This document shows positions 40,501-48,560 of a stretch of 60,000 nt of DNA, one piece after another. The notes under the pieces were generated by a model that made no database searches, was not told the DNA's origin, and was given only the letters and a program-made list of their open reading frames with translations. Each line of letters starts with the position of its first letter. The first letter of the stretch is position 1. The stretch covers positions 23,487,385 to 23,547,384 of the forward strand of contig NC_088295.1 of NCBI RefSeq assembly GCF_032854445.1, in the 5' to 3' direction. The DNA comes from Liolophura sinensis. Lineage: Eukaryota; Mollusca; Polyplacophora; Chitonida; Chitonidae. A program made the translations under genes and the position numbers.

Positions 40501-43500
40501 AAAAGTCAAAGAATATGAGCACATAAATTATTACAGGAGATGACAAGAGCCATCAATGTTTATTTAAATAACTTGAGCACTTATGTACATCATCATGCAC
40601 CTTAATTTCACCCGAATTGTTTGTTACATGTAAATCAACCCACTGTATCTGACGTAAACGTTCCTGACTAAGTTACTCATTTTAGCAATTCTGTAAGATC
40701 AATCACAGAAAGTTGTGTTAAGGGAGTTTTTTTGGAAGGTAGGATGATATCATATTGGAAAAAATGTAAGATTCATCACCAAAAGAAATCTTTTATGGAA
40801 TCCTTCATTGCCTATTAAAACGCATTTTCTTCAGGCAAATTTTTGGGGTACAACATTTTTCTATAGAATATAGCAACATGTTAATTGAAGTGTATGTAAA
40901 AGCATGTATATATGTAAAAAGGTTTCAGCGAAGTAAAAACCCCTCTCTTAGTTTAACACTGTTGTACTTACCCCAGGGTCCACACTGTCCCAGAATTTTA
41001 GCAGTGAGATATTTGCCACTGGCCAACTTCAGCCCCTTCATGTCCTCCACATATTTAATGGCATCTGCCTCTGTGAAATAACGAATCTCCAGGTGCCTAC
41101 AAGAACAACACAGACCAGTTACATGTATACCTATCAAGGCACGTCTGCGGGCGTCAACCATTGCTGAATATTATGATGCTGTAGTAGAATGCCACCTAAT
41201 ACAAGAAGAGTTAGTACTCTCACTCTCTGGTATTGTTCCTTTCCTCTTCTTTTCCTGAACAAACTGCATCTGAACACAAGTCTGTTATGAGGAATGAATC
41301 CACTGGAAATAAAGACTCATCAAAGCATATTTTTATATTATATTTTAATATGACTTATTTTTACCCTTTCTTCTGGACTCCCTTCTGGGAACTGAGGAAG
41401 CGTGCACTGAGGCAGTGACAATTGAGGATGAATGGCTGAAGGGCAGGATCAGACAGATCCTCTACCTGAACAGGATGTAACATCACCGTCTTCAACCGAT
41501 TGATCAACTGTCGTTCTGTAAGTACACATTCAAAAATAATTTTCAACAACCAAAGCTGTGCATTAGGAATGAGGCAGTGAAAAGTTCATGAGAGCACTGA
41601 TAAAGTACATGTTCTCCATTATCCACAGTCAATTATACCAACCATAAACAAGTAATTCACATTTTCCTATGAAACTAGCAAATAGGGAATAAAAAGAGTT
41701 CACGGACCGACAAGAAAGCCCAGGAGAACTGAAGGAAGGTCAACATTTCTTTTTCAAGGTATTTCTTTTCAAAAAGCACTTGCCTTGCTTTCCTGCAACC
41801 CTTTCTGCTACCCAGCGAGCTGCAGAGGTTTCACCTTCCATTTCAGATGCTGTAACTATATGAGAAAATGACAAGACAATTTCATAATGACACCACAATA
41901 CATCATGTAATTTAATGTAGTGGGGCAAAAGTTACTTAGGTAGGACATGATAACATGTCAGCTTGTGAGAGAAACAAGAGAGAAGAATTGTGAAGATTTA
42001 CTTTCAGGGTGGTTAGATCATCAACGATTTTGTCTATTTACATGTAAGCTGTGAACCCATATGGCAATTTCATCAATGTCTGATGGTTTTTCCGGGCTTA
42101 TTCTGTGTTGTTTGTATTTTCTGCCAGTCAAGAGTTTTTATTACTATTTGGTGCCCACATTTTTCTCCATGTGCTTTATATAGAAGAGATGAACTATAGA
42201 ATAAAATGATTTGCACCATTTGCAGAACAATATGGAGAACAATATGGAAAGCAACAGTTCCATCACATCCATTTACATGTGCTTATTGACCTATATGGCA
42301 GTCCTAAGCCCTGATTACCCATCACCAGAGTGTGAACACAAAGTATAGTTTTATATGCTGTAAGTATACACAGGTGGTTGAGTGCACCCAAAGTTTCAAT
42401 GCAGACATACAACGTAATTTTCTGGGGTAAAGAAGTTTTATATGCACACAAATATAGATGATAAGTTATTTAATTGAGGATTCCTGCCACACTTGAATGT
42501 AAGAATATTTCATTGTCTGAGATTTTGAAAGGAGGAAACTGGTGACTGCTTGGAAACCATTAATCTTAGCACTGTCTGACAATACTATAGTAACAAGAGT
42601 TTCCACATGTTTATGTACAAATTAAAATACAATGATATTTTATCTGTTCGATCTGCAACATAAGGCTAAAGTTTCACAACTGGGTGCTGTTAACATTAAG
42701 GACTTACTCTGTAGCATGTGCTCTGGGGTCTGTGTACCAACAGGTTGGCCCTGCCCAGTCTCTGTCATGGTTTCTCTAGACTGATGCTGAACTGTCCTCT
42801 TGGTCACTATTGTCTTTGAGCCAGGACTCTTCATGACTGGGCTGGTCTTCACAGTTGTTTCCTGGAGGGGCATCCCACCAACTGACTTGCCAACTGGGGT
42901 CTTAGCAGTTGGTCTCGGGGACGTTTGCTTCCGAGCAACAGGAACCACCTTAACAGAACTTGGCTGTGACTGCCCAGTGCCTTTCATCACCTTCACAGGC
43001 ACCGTTGTTGGTTTCACAAAAGATTTCTTAACAGCCTTAGATTTTTCCACAGGGGAAGAATTAGACACAGCTGCTGGTACAGACTGAGTGGAAACGGTCT
43101 TCTGCACAACAGTGCTCTCTGCTTTAGCACTCAAGTCACCAGTGGATTGAGATTTTACAGAAAGGGTGTTGGTGCCTGGTTTTAGAACTTTCTTTACCAG
43201 CACACATTTTGGCACAGATTTATCTGATGCAGGTGTCTTTGTTACAACTTCATCAGAACTTGACTCTTCTGACACAGGAGTTTGCAATGGCATCTTAGAG
43301 GAATCAACAGACTCAATGTTTTGGGAAAGATTATCCATCCTGGTTGCACATGTGTTAGATGAAGGTGTAGCAGTTACATGTGCTGTGCTGGCCTGAGCTG
43401 GTTTTGCAGCCAAGGGTGTGTGCTTTTGTGTTGGCAAATTTGTTCCTTTGACAGCTAGATTTGCCTTTATCACTGCAGGAGTCTGCAGTCTTGTGAGTGC

Positions 43501-46500
43501 TACAGTGACCCTCTTTGTAACAGTACTCATTGCAGCAGACATGGCCTTTGAGGCATTTGAGGGCCCCAGGTTGGTTGATTTAGTCACTGAGGGTGTTACC
43601 TTAGTAGACGTTTCCACCACCTTCACTGAACCACTAAGTGTATCATCTGACACAGACATTATCTCTGCACTTGCGTTAACTTCAGCAGGGATGACGCCTT
43701 CACTTGGAAGAGCTGGGTTTGCAGTAGTATTTTTTGAATCTGTAAGTTTTGGATCAGATAAAGAGATAGCCTTTGCTGTTGTTGTGTTTGCTCCTGCACT
43801 TGTTGTACTGGTTGCTGCAGGAATTGCTGTTGTAGGAGGTATCTTGGCAGCTACAGTAGTTGCTTTTGTAGGCACAGGAGATGGTTTTGTGGTTACAAGA
43901 GTTGTATATGCACTCATTGATTCCACAGCTGCAGGAGTCATGTCAGCATCAATAAAGGGTTCCTTGGAAGTTGCAGTGGTCGTTTTCACAGCTTCTGGTG
44001 TTGTGCTAACTGTCTGAGGGGTTGCCACATGAGACATGGGGGTTGTTTTTGCCATCAGCAGAGTTTTCTTTGCAGCTATGGGAGATTTTTTTACAGATAT
44101 GGGAGTTTTCCTTGCAACTATGGGTATTTTCTTTGCAGCTGTGGGAAATGTCTTTGCAGTTGCAGGGTGTGCTTTTGTAGCTGTGATGGATGTCTTTGTA
44201 CCCACTGATTGTGTTTGTGTTGTCTTTGTGGCTGCAGAGGTTGCCTGTGATGCTCCAAAGGGCATCTTTTCAGCTGCTGGTGTTGCTTCTGCAGACTTCA
44301 CGGTTTTCCCCACAGCTGCAGGTGTTGTCTTTACACATACAGGTGTTGTCTTTACAGACAATGGTGTTAACTTTATAGCTGTCAAAGTTGTCATCACAGT
44401 TTCAGGTGTTGTTTCTGCAGTTTTGGGGGGTTTCTTTTCAGCTGCCTTGGTAATTGAAGGTGTCGCTTTAACAGTTACAGGTGTCGTCTTCATAACTACT
44501 ACAGGCATTGTGTCTGTTGCTACAGGTGTTGTTTTAGTAGCTGCAGGTGTTGTCTTTGGGGCTGTAGGTGTTGTCATTGTAGCATGTGTATTTTTTGCAG
44601 GTGTTGTCTTAACAGCTACAAGTGTATTTTTTGCAGCTACAGGTGTTGTCTTAACTGCTGCAGATAAATTTTTTGCAGTTACAGGCGTTGTCTTTGCAGC
44701 CTTAGGTGCTGTCTTTGTAGCAGCAGGTGTTGTCATTGTCGCTATAGGTGTTGTTTTTGCTGCTGTGGCAGTTGCCTTTCCAGCTGCAGGGGTTGCCTTT
44801 GCTGTGGTGGCAGTAGTCCTTGCAGCTTTGGGAATTACCTTTACAGCTGTGGGTGTTGTCTTTGCAGCTACTGACGTCTTTGCAACTGTTGCTGTTTTTG
44901 TAATTGTGGGAGTTGTCTTTACAGATGTGGGTGTTGTCTTTGCAGGTGCTGGTGTAGCAGCTGTCTTTGCAGCTGTGGCTGCTTTTATAGCTGTGGGAGT
45001 GGATTTTACTGATGTGGGTGTTGTCTTCACTGCTGCAGGTGTTGTCTTTGCAGCTGTAGCTGTTTTTGTAGCTGTAGGAGTTGTTTTTACAGCTGTGGGA
45101 GTTGTTTTTACAGATGTGGGTGTTGTTTTTACAGATGTGGGTGTTGTCTTTGCAGCTCCAGGTGTTGTCTTTGCAGCTCCAGGTGTTGCCTTGGCAGTCG
45201 TAGGTGGTGTCTCTGCAGATGTAGGGGTGGCGTCAGCAGCTGTGGGAGTGGATTTCACACATTTTGGTGTTGCCTTCACACCTACTGGAGTTACCTTCAC
45301 ACCTACTGGAGTTACCTTCACACCTACTGGAGTTGCCTTCACACCTACTAGAGTTGCCTTTCCACCAACTGTGCTCTTTACAGTTACTACAGTAGTCTTT
45401 GTAACCTGTGGGGTCTTAGCTGCTTGAGTCCCCTTTTTTTTCTTTATTACCACTGTTGTTTTTTTCACAACAGGAGTTTTCTTCACAGCCTTTGGAGTTG
45501 CCTTTGCTACAGAAGGGGTTTTCTTTCCTACAGATGGAGATGCTGGTGTTGAAACTGTAGATCCTATTGTTGTTTGCAGAGTTCCAGATGTTGTGCTTCC
45601 ACCTGAATCACTTCCACCACTTCCTTCTGTTCCTGTACTGGAACTTGTTTCAGACAAATGAGGCTCAGGAAGTGACTTTTGAACAGCAGATTCAGCAGAC
45701 AGTTCCTCGTCAATGGTATCAGCAATCTCCACTGAAGTCCTATTTTCATTGTCCTAGTTGAAAACCACAAAAACAGCCTTACCATACACACACTAAGACA
45801 CAGGCCTTAAGGCTTAGTCTGGTCTGCCAGCACCCTGTGGGTGGTTGTGCATTTCCCTCAGGTTCTGTCTGGTTTCCTCCCACCATAATGCTAGCTGCCA
45901 TTGTATATGTGAAATATTCTTGAGCAGGGTATTAAACACAGGCAACACAGATAAGCTAAGAACAACTATTAACAAAGGCCAAATTCTCTTCTTTACCGAA
46001 ACTTTTTCTGTCAGGAAATGCCATGATAAATGATGTAAATGTTGTAATCATGTAATCATTGACATCAAGTTTCAGTTCAGAAATGCTGAAAAGCCTTTTA
46101 TCATAAATGCAGGTATGAACTGTAATTCCAAGAATTTGAGTTACGTTCTAGCCTGCAATGGATGTCAAAAATCTTATATAGGAGTAACTGGAGACATTTC
46201 TGTACAACAGAACCAGTGTCCATTAATAACAGATCAACACCGATTCTTTATGACATCTTAAAGTCGGTAAATACATTTGGGCATGTAACCAAAATATTAT
46301 GATTAAATTCTCAATATTACCATTTTTTAAATTATTTTCTGAGGATAATAGAAAATTCAGAAATTCAACACCTATGATTCATTGTGAGTGTATTACTCTT
46401 GTTTGTTTTGTTTAATTAAGCTCTATTTGTATACAGACCTAAATCACTTATTTCACTTATTTCTAAGTGTCACTTATTTCTATGTTTACTTTTACCATAC

Positions 46501-47177
46501 AACAACTAAGAGATGCTAAACTACAAAACTGTATACATGTCTACATGTATGTTTTTTGTGACTATTAACGGTGCCATTTTGGAAAGTCTCAAAGAGACAA
46601 AACATGTTAATGGTTTAAATACAAGTATAATGTTATATTAGAGTTTTCGTTCATTGTACTTTTTACCGCCTTTAGCTAGTAAGTGATTCTCCTTGATACA
46701 CCACACGCAAAGACTTCATTTATTTTCTGTTATACTTATTTTATAGATACATCTATAGTGAATTTTTTCAGCTTTGGGCGGAAAAAAAGATTTAAACTAT
46801 TGTTTTTCTACAGCCACAGGCGTTACACACAGTCCCAGAAGTAGCAGTATTAACTATCAGAACCATTCTACTTGTTTTTTTGTTGGTTTTTTTTTTTTCA
46901 AATTAATTTCTTCAGTTTCGTTAAAATCATAGTCTTTGTTCCATTATGCATATTCTTTAAGAAACAATTACTTTTCAAATTTTCAATTAGACATTAGAGG
47001 TAGAAAAGCACAAATAACAATGTATACCTGATCCGTAGGTACATCATCTCCCTCCACCTCATCCACAATCTCAAACCCCTCCAGGTCTCCAATTCCTGAT
47101 ATATCACCATCATCATCATCATCATCATCTTCAACCGCATCAATATCCTCTGTCTCTGCTGTGTCTGTACTCGCCAT
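13765..47177 (-). CDS. Giant nuclear RNA-binding protein: acidic N-term, K/T/P repeats, two RRMs, dsRBD, repeat arrays
   Basis: Exons, 5' to 3': 47028-47177, 42708-45753, 41784-41849, 41365-41515, 40972-41096, 40414-40461, 36559-36694, 28856-28989, 28095-28220, 27352-27476, 26800-27012, 26084-26176, 23421-23539, 23213-23260, 20173-22189, 19549-19598, 19207-19260, 18366-18552, 17796-17830, 16765-16812, 14421-15073, 13765-13868. Every phase joins; the total is 7728 nt, about 2575 residues. The weakest junction is the donor at 28095 (GTAATT). If it is not used, the first nine exons end at a stop at 27985, and the dsRBD part would need its own 5' exon, which I cannot find. Acidic and TP-rich N-terminus plus RRMs recall nucleolin; the dsRBD recalls the first one of DHX9, but there is no helicase. 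Likely a nuclear RNA-binding scaffold (inference). The RRM exons and C-terminal module match the plus-strand gene at 1-8664. Confidence 0.7.
15074..16764 (-). other. Intron with (GT)9 and pyrimidine tract
   Basis: Intron of the giant gene. It contains (GT)9 at 16301-16318 followed by a T/C run to about 16335 (plus strand). No domain-bearing frame is seen in the rest. Confidence 0.7.
17566..17605 (+). repeat. G-rich tract, G-quadruplex-capable
   Basis: About 40 bp of G runs of 3 to 7 separated by single or double T, on the plus strand, within the intron 16813-17795. The giant gene is transcribed from the other strand, so its pre-mRNA carries the C-rich complement. Confidence 0.8.
20173..22189 (-). 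CDS. 2,017-nt exon of the giant gene: helical module 1 plus two peptide repeat arrays
   Basis: The exon runs from acceptor TTTGAACAG (upper end) to donor CAG|GTATGT (lower end), 672 codons. It starts with the second half of a helical module (LAELQEGRVSDPDKLTELAE; first half in exon 23213-23260). An arginine/aspartate heptad-like array follows (RRDTPDQ, RRDTPDH, RKDTPDN), then a basic stretch, a helical stretch (REMSHLLHLADMVRQNF), an array of about 13 units rich in Gln, Phe and Asn (FPQQMTSLGQQDFNRD-like), and a mixed-charge end. There are no folded-domain signatures in the arrays. Alternating RD repeats and Q/F/N-rich repeats are typical of condensate-forming nuclear proteins (inference). 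Long plus-strand frames here are antisense shadows of the 21-bp period. Confidence 0.8.
20460..21235 (-). repeat. Coding repeat, Q/F/N-rich unit of about 21 residues
   Basis: About 13 diverged units with the pattern S-F-P-x-Q-[MVI]-T-S-x-[GD]-Q-x-[DE]-F-N-R-D. The two units near 21090-21200 are almost identical (SSFPA.VTSRDQ.DFNRD), so part of the array expanded recently. Confidence 0.8.
21575..21960 (-). repeat. Coding repeat, 7-residue R-[RK]-D-T-P-[DE]-x unit
   Basis: About 18 consecutive heptads (21-bp period), most regular at 21750-21950. Each regular unit has adjacent basic residues and a Thr-Pro site, so the segment carries alternating charge and possible proline-directed phosphorylation sites. 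Confidence 0.85.
22190..26083 (-). other. Introns and small exons of the giant gene
   Basis: Exons 23213-23260 (NIQALKSEI, first half of helical module 1) and 23421-23539 (basic, RRSKEPDRQSREPKRQ) lie here. Introns are 22190-23212, 23261-23420 and 23540-26083. The last holds a 13-bp perfect inverted repeat (23851-23863 and 23910-23922) and a 65-bp direct duplication (25035-25099 and 25325-25390). Short frames near 24.6-24.9 and 25.6-25.9 kb show no domain. Confidence 0.7.
26084..26176 (-). CDS. Lysine-rich linker exon of the giant gene
   Basis: A 93-nt exon (31 codons, phase 0 at both ends) follows the dsRBD exons and encodes a Lys/Glu-rich linker (KTPEKGDKKEEKGRIRSSS). The donor is GTGGGT. 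An exon-like stretch at about 26.67 kb was considered and rejected. Confidence 0.7.
26800..27476 (-). CDS. Double-stranded-RNA-binding domain, two exons of the giant gene
   Basis: Exons 27352-27476 and 26800-27012 join in phase 0 to give a complete dsRBD of about 75 residues. It has the first helix IRQFLLHWCYARDVVPQY, strands SFKSWGP..RLRFRCE and VDFVARGTGTSKK, then the final helix NAQYKCAYDFVKYLVREG. The loop-plus-helix G-x-G-x-S-K-K-x-A-Q is the RNA-contacting signature. FL-x-x-W-C near the start and DFV-x-YLVR at the end resemble the first dsRBD of DHX9, from memory of that family. After the domain the exon continues with a charged helix (SSIKRCEEELVNLGL). The first exon starts with two bases completing a codon, so a phase-1 upstream exon is required; both 28095-28220 and 28856-28989 fit. 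Confidence 0.85.
27985..28220 (-). CDS. NLS-bearing exon; alternative terminal exon if read through to the stop
   Basis: The exon begins at acceptor TTAAAG (28220) in phase with the RRM2 exon and encodes SSSEKSPVKKAGNK and VSPKKKAKSETDKDG. The SPKKKAK stretch is NLS-like. Reading on gives 37 more residues and TAG at 27985-27987. A GTAATT donor at 28094 would instead splice in phase to the dsRBD exon at 27476. No canonical AATAAA is seen on the minus strand between 27985 and 27480, which favours splicing over termination. Both forms may exist as isoforms. Confidence 0.6.
28856..36694 (-). CDS. RRM2 of the giant gene, two exons split by a 7.6-kb intron
   Basis: Exon 36559-36694 carries RNP2 (CVFVHNLPTDTQEDMLKLL) and exon 28856-28989 carries RNP1 (STGHAVLEFLTPEDAEE). 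They join in phase 2 to complete a Gly codon, exactly as in the plus-strand paralog (exons 5616-5745 and 6042-6169). His replaces the usual aromatic residue at the second RNP1 position, and Val-Phe-Val is kept in RNP2, so RNA binding is plausible but perhaps altered. The donor at 36558 is a weak GTAATC. Confidence 0.85.
29030..29225 (-). mobile_element. SINE-like element, family B (copy 1)
   Basis: The plus strand reads GGTGTTTTACGCTGTACTCAACAATATTTCAC..., the reverse complement of the TGAAATATTCTTGAG core found at 45815-45943 and shared with 55811-55972. An AT-rich tail follows on the 3' side. The type is widespread in molluscs and other lophotrochozoans (from memory). Confidence 0.7.
32968..33208. 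repeat. 54-bp tandem repeat, about 4.5 copies
   Basis: AAAAAGCTGAACCAGTTACA units recur at 33031, 33085, 33139 and 33193, exactly 54 bp apart and nearly identical. As 54 is divisible by three, the minus strand stays open for 123 codons as an 18-residue repeat. With no splice or domain support I treat this as non-coding. Confidence 0.95.
33484..33526 (-). mobile_element. Fragment of SINE family B
   Basis: Only the 3' end is present (TTTGATTGGTGTTTTACCCC GTTCTCAAG on the plus strand), matching the 29030-29225 and 55811-55972 copies. Confidence 0.5.
34745..35640. repeat. 208-bp tandem repeat, about 4.3 copies
   Basis: The marker GTGGGGACTA occurs at 34751, 34953, 35162, 35370 and 35578, spacing 202-209 bp. 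The units are almost identical across their length (CAGCTTTCTGGTATTAG, GATGAGGCCACCGTGTTGGG), so the array is young or recently homogenised. The fifth unit diverges after about 30 bp. Confidence 0.95.
36695..40413 (-). other. Intron with a large minisatellite
   Basis: Intron between the linker exon (40414-40461) and the RRM2 RNP2 exon. 38380-39560 is a tandem array (listed separately); the rest is AT-rich with no credible frame. Confidence 0.75.
38380..39560. repeat. Minisatellite of about 51 bp with 305-bp higher-order period
   Basis: About 23 units built on ATCACTCACATGGTAACAT, GGGAGTACTTCTTTG and TTGACAGCACC. A set of six variants repeats as a block: CATCACTCACAGGGAAACAT starts at 38911 and again at 39216, 305 bp apart, with matching neighbours. 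This higher-order structure shows duplication of multi-unit blocks. Confidence 0.9.
40414..41849 (-). CDS. Degenerate RRM1 region of the giant gene (four exons)
   Basis: Exons 41784-41849, 41365-41515, 40972-41096 and 40414-40461. 40972-41096 encodes the second half of an RRM-like fold (HLEIRYFTEADAIKYVEDM), aligned with SLEIWFHSDEEAEEMF of the plus-strand paralog. 40414-40461 encodes DGTLDDWQRKN, the counterpart of DVTLKEWDKV. The phases are identical between the genes (2, 1, 1). No clear RNP2 precedes it: exon 41365-41515 gives ERQLINRLKTV...LSDPALQPFIL, which looks more like a diverged copy of the C-terminal helical module. The intron 41516-41783 starts with GC, not GT. Confidence 0.8.
42708..45753 (-). 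CDS. 3,046-nt exon encoding 1,015 residues of Lys/Thr/Pro/Ala/Val repeats
   Basis: Bounded by acceptor CAACTAG (45754 side) and donor CAGA|GTAAGT (42708). It begins with an acidic/serine-glycine stretch (IADTIDEELSAES; SSSTGTEGSGGSDSGGS). It then becomes an irregular tandem array of 6-8-residue units such as KTTPTAV, KATPGAA, VKVTPVG, densest at about 43.7-45.4 kb, ending in a Ser/Thr/Lys-rich part (KTPVGKSVGG). There are dozens of Thr-Pro sites with a following Lys. TPxK-type repeats beside acidic tracts are the hallmark of the nucleolin N-terminus and of histone H1 tails (family knowledge); here the tract is far longer. Disordered and probably heavily phosphorylated (inference). The 463-codon antisense frame at 44036-45427 is a shadow. 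Confidence 0.85.
45754..47027 (-). other. First coding intron of the giant gene, with SINE
   Basis: It contains a family B SINE at 45815-45943. The rest is AT-rich, with homopolymer T runs near 46.9 kb and no frame of interest. Confidence 0.75.
45815..45943 (+). mobile_element. SINE-like element, family B (copy 2)
   Basis: Plus orientation: GTGGGTGGTTGTGCATTTCC, CTGGTTTCCTCCCACCATAA, TGCTAGCTGCC, TGAAATATTCTTGAG, GGTATTAAACACAGGC. It lies antisense within the giant gene's first coding intron. Confidence 0.75.
47028..47177 (-). CDS. First coding exon of the giant gene, acidic N-terminus
   Basis: ATG at 47175-47177, then 50 codons to donor CAG|GTATAC. It encodes MASTDTAETEDIDAVE followed by seven aspartates (an ATC/GAT run at about 47103-47130) and an acidic tail (FEIVDEVEGDDVP). 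It joins in phase 0 to the 3,046-nt exon (DNENRTSVE). Upstream, TTTTACAG at 47188-47195 looks like an acceptor, so at least one noncoding 5' exon should exist. Confidence 0.8.
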
Positions 47178-47733
47178 TATACCACCTCTGTAAAATATGG
47201 TATGATCAGAGCATTGTAAGTTGCTACCTGCCTTCATCTGCAAAAACATTTACTTAACCATCCTTAATTTGGTTAATATTTGAATTATTACTGCATTTAT
47301 TATTTTATACATTGTAAGACACATAAATATTGACCACACGGTTAAACCAATCATGGTTTTTCCTTATACACATGTAACTTACACACTTGCACAATGATGG
47401 AATCTTTTTTGTTGGAAAGTTTTGTGGAAGATGACAATTGTAAGTTAGCCTGAGACAATGGCCATGATATTAACACTGATCCCCGATGAACTGCATGCAC
47501 CCAGGGTATTGCCCTTCTACGCTACATCTGGTACAGGAGCGAAGCCAAATGTAAATGAGTAAACCTTCAATCGCCTTCAGCCTAGTCCATCAAAATGGAC
47601 TCACTGTTCTATTTTACATTTCTATCAGAATTTTAAAACAGAGCACTGAGTTCATCTAGATGGGCTACATTCAGCTTTGTATCTTTCACAGAGCCTAATC
47701 GTCTAATTTCTGAACTACCAGTCCAGATTTTGT

Positions 47734-48047
47734 CCCAAATCAATGTCAGAGCGCGCTCCATTTAAAAACTTGATGCCCTGCCCTTGTCAAATATGTCGAG
47801 ACTGTCAGTTCAGCTGTTCGCTTTGAGCATCCCCAAGGAATCTTGGACCCATGCCACCTAGGCAATAACAGACTGACCTTGTGCTCATGATAAATCAATA
47901 GATGAAAATATAAGGAACATAAGCGTCTGCAAACTTAAGGCCGTAGAGACTGGTTTGACAGATAATCTTTGTCTCAAAAGGCGTGACACACTGCTATGGC
48001 ATCTGCATCAAGTTTTTAAATGGAGCATGCTCTGACATTGGTTTGGG
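47734..48047. repeat. 44-bp imperfect inverted repeat with 226-bp loop
   Basis: Arms 47734-47777 and 48004-48047 pair at about 40 of 44 positions (CCCAAATCAATGTCAGAG... against ...CTCTGACATTGGTTTGGG). Each arm contains a self-complementary GAGCGCGCTC or GAGCATGCTC. No target-site duplication is evident. It could be a fold-back element or MITE. Confidence 0.75.
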
Positions 48048-48469
48048 GCCATCCATGGCCAAACAAATTTTTCATAACTGAGAACAAATTCGGACTTAAC
48101 TACCACTCCAAAGCAGATAGAGGGAATAAACACAAAAAAATTTTATCATTCCTCTGTTTAGGGGCATTACAACCATCAGCAGCTAATTAAACTTAGACTC
48201 AGACAACACATAACAGATCAGCACCATACTGTATTATATTATACTTTACAACTTCCCAATGTTCTTCCATTTATGGGGCATTATTGGTGTTAGCATTAGG
48301 TAGATGCCAAATTTCGTCACTAACAAGAAACACATATACTTTCAATTCAGATTTAGTCCCAAATGTACCTTTTTTTTGAGACCACAAATGTTTCATTTCC
48401 CAGCCTATTAAGTACTTGATTTCTACATTAATTCTGACTCTTTACGCTGCTGACAATATCAACTGATGT

Positions 48470-48560
48470 TGTTCCGACGCTCATCAACGAGCCAACATGG
48501 GCGACAGATGCAAGTCGGGTATCTCCGCCAGTTTCCGCCGCATTCATTCACAAAAATCCC
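48470..48560 (-). promoter_or_regulatory. CpG-dense candidate promoter or noncoding first exon of the giant gene
   Basis: Nine CpG dinucleotides in about 90 bp (CGACG, ACGAG, GGGCGAC, TCCGCC, CCGCCGC) against a CpG-poor surrounding. It is about 1.3 kb upstream of the ATG exon, whose acceptor-like start implies an upstream noncoding exon. No TATA or Inr element can be assigned. Confidence 0.3.

Noticed and set aside
44036-45427. 463-codon plus-strand open frame
   Set aside because: It is antisense to the K/T/P repeat exon; repeat periodicity divisible by three keeps the opposite frame open. The minus-strand frame has splice sites and phase continuity.
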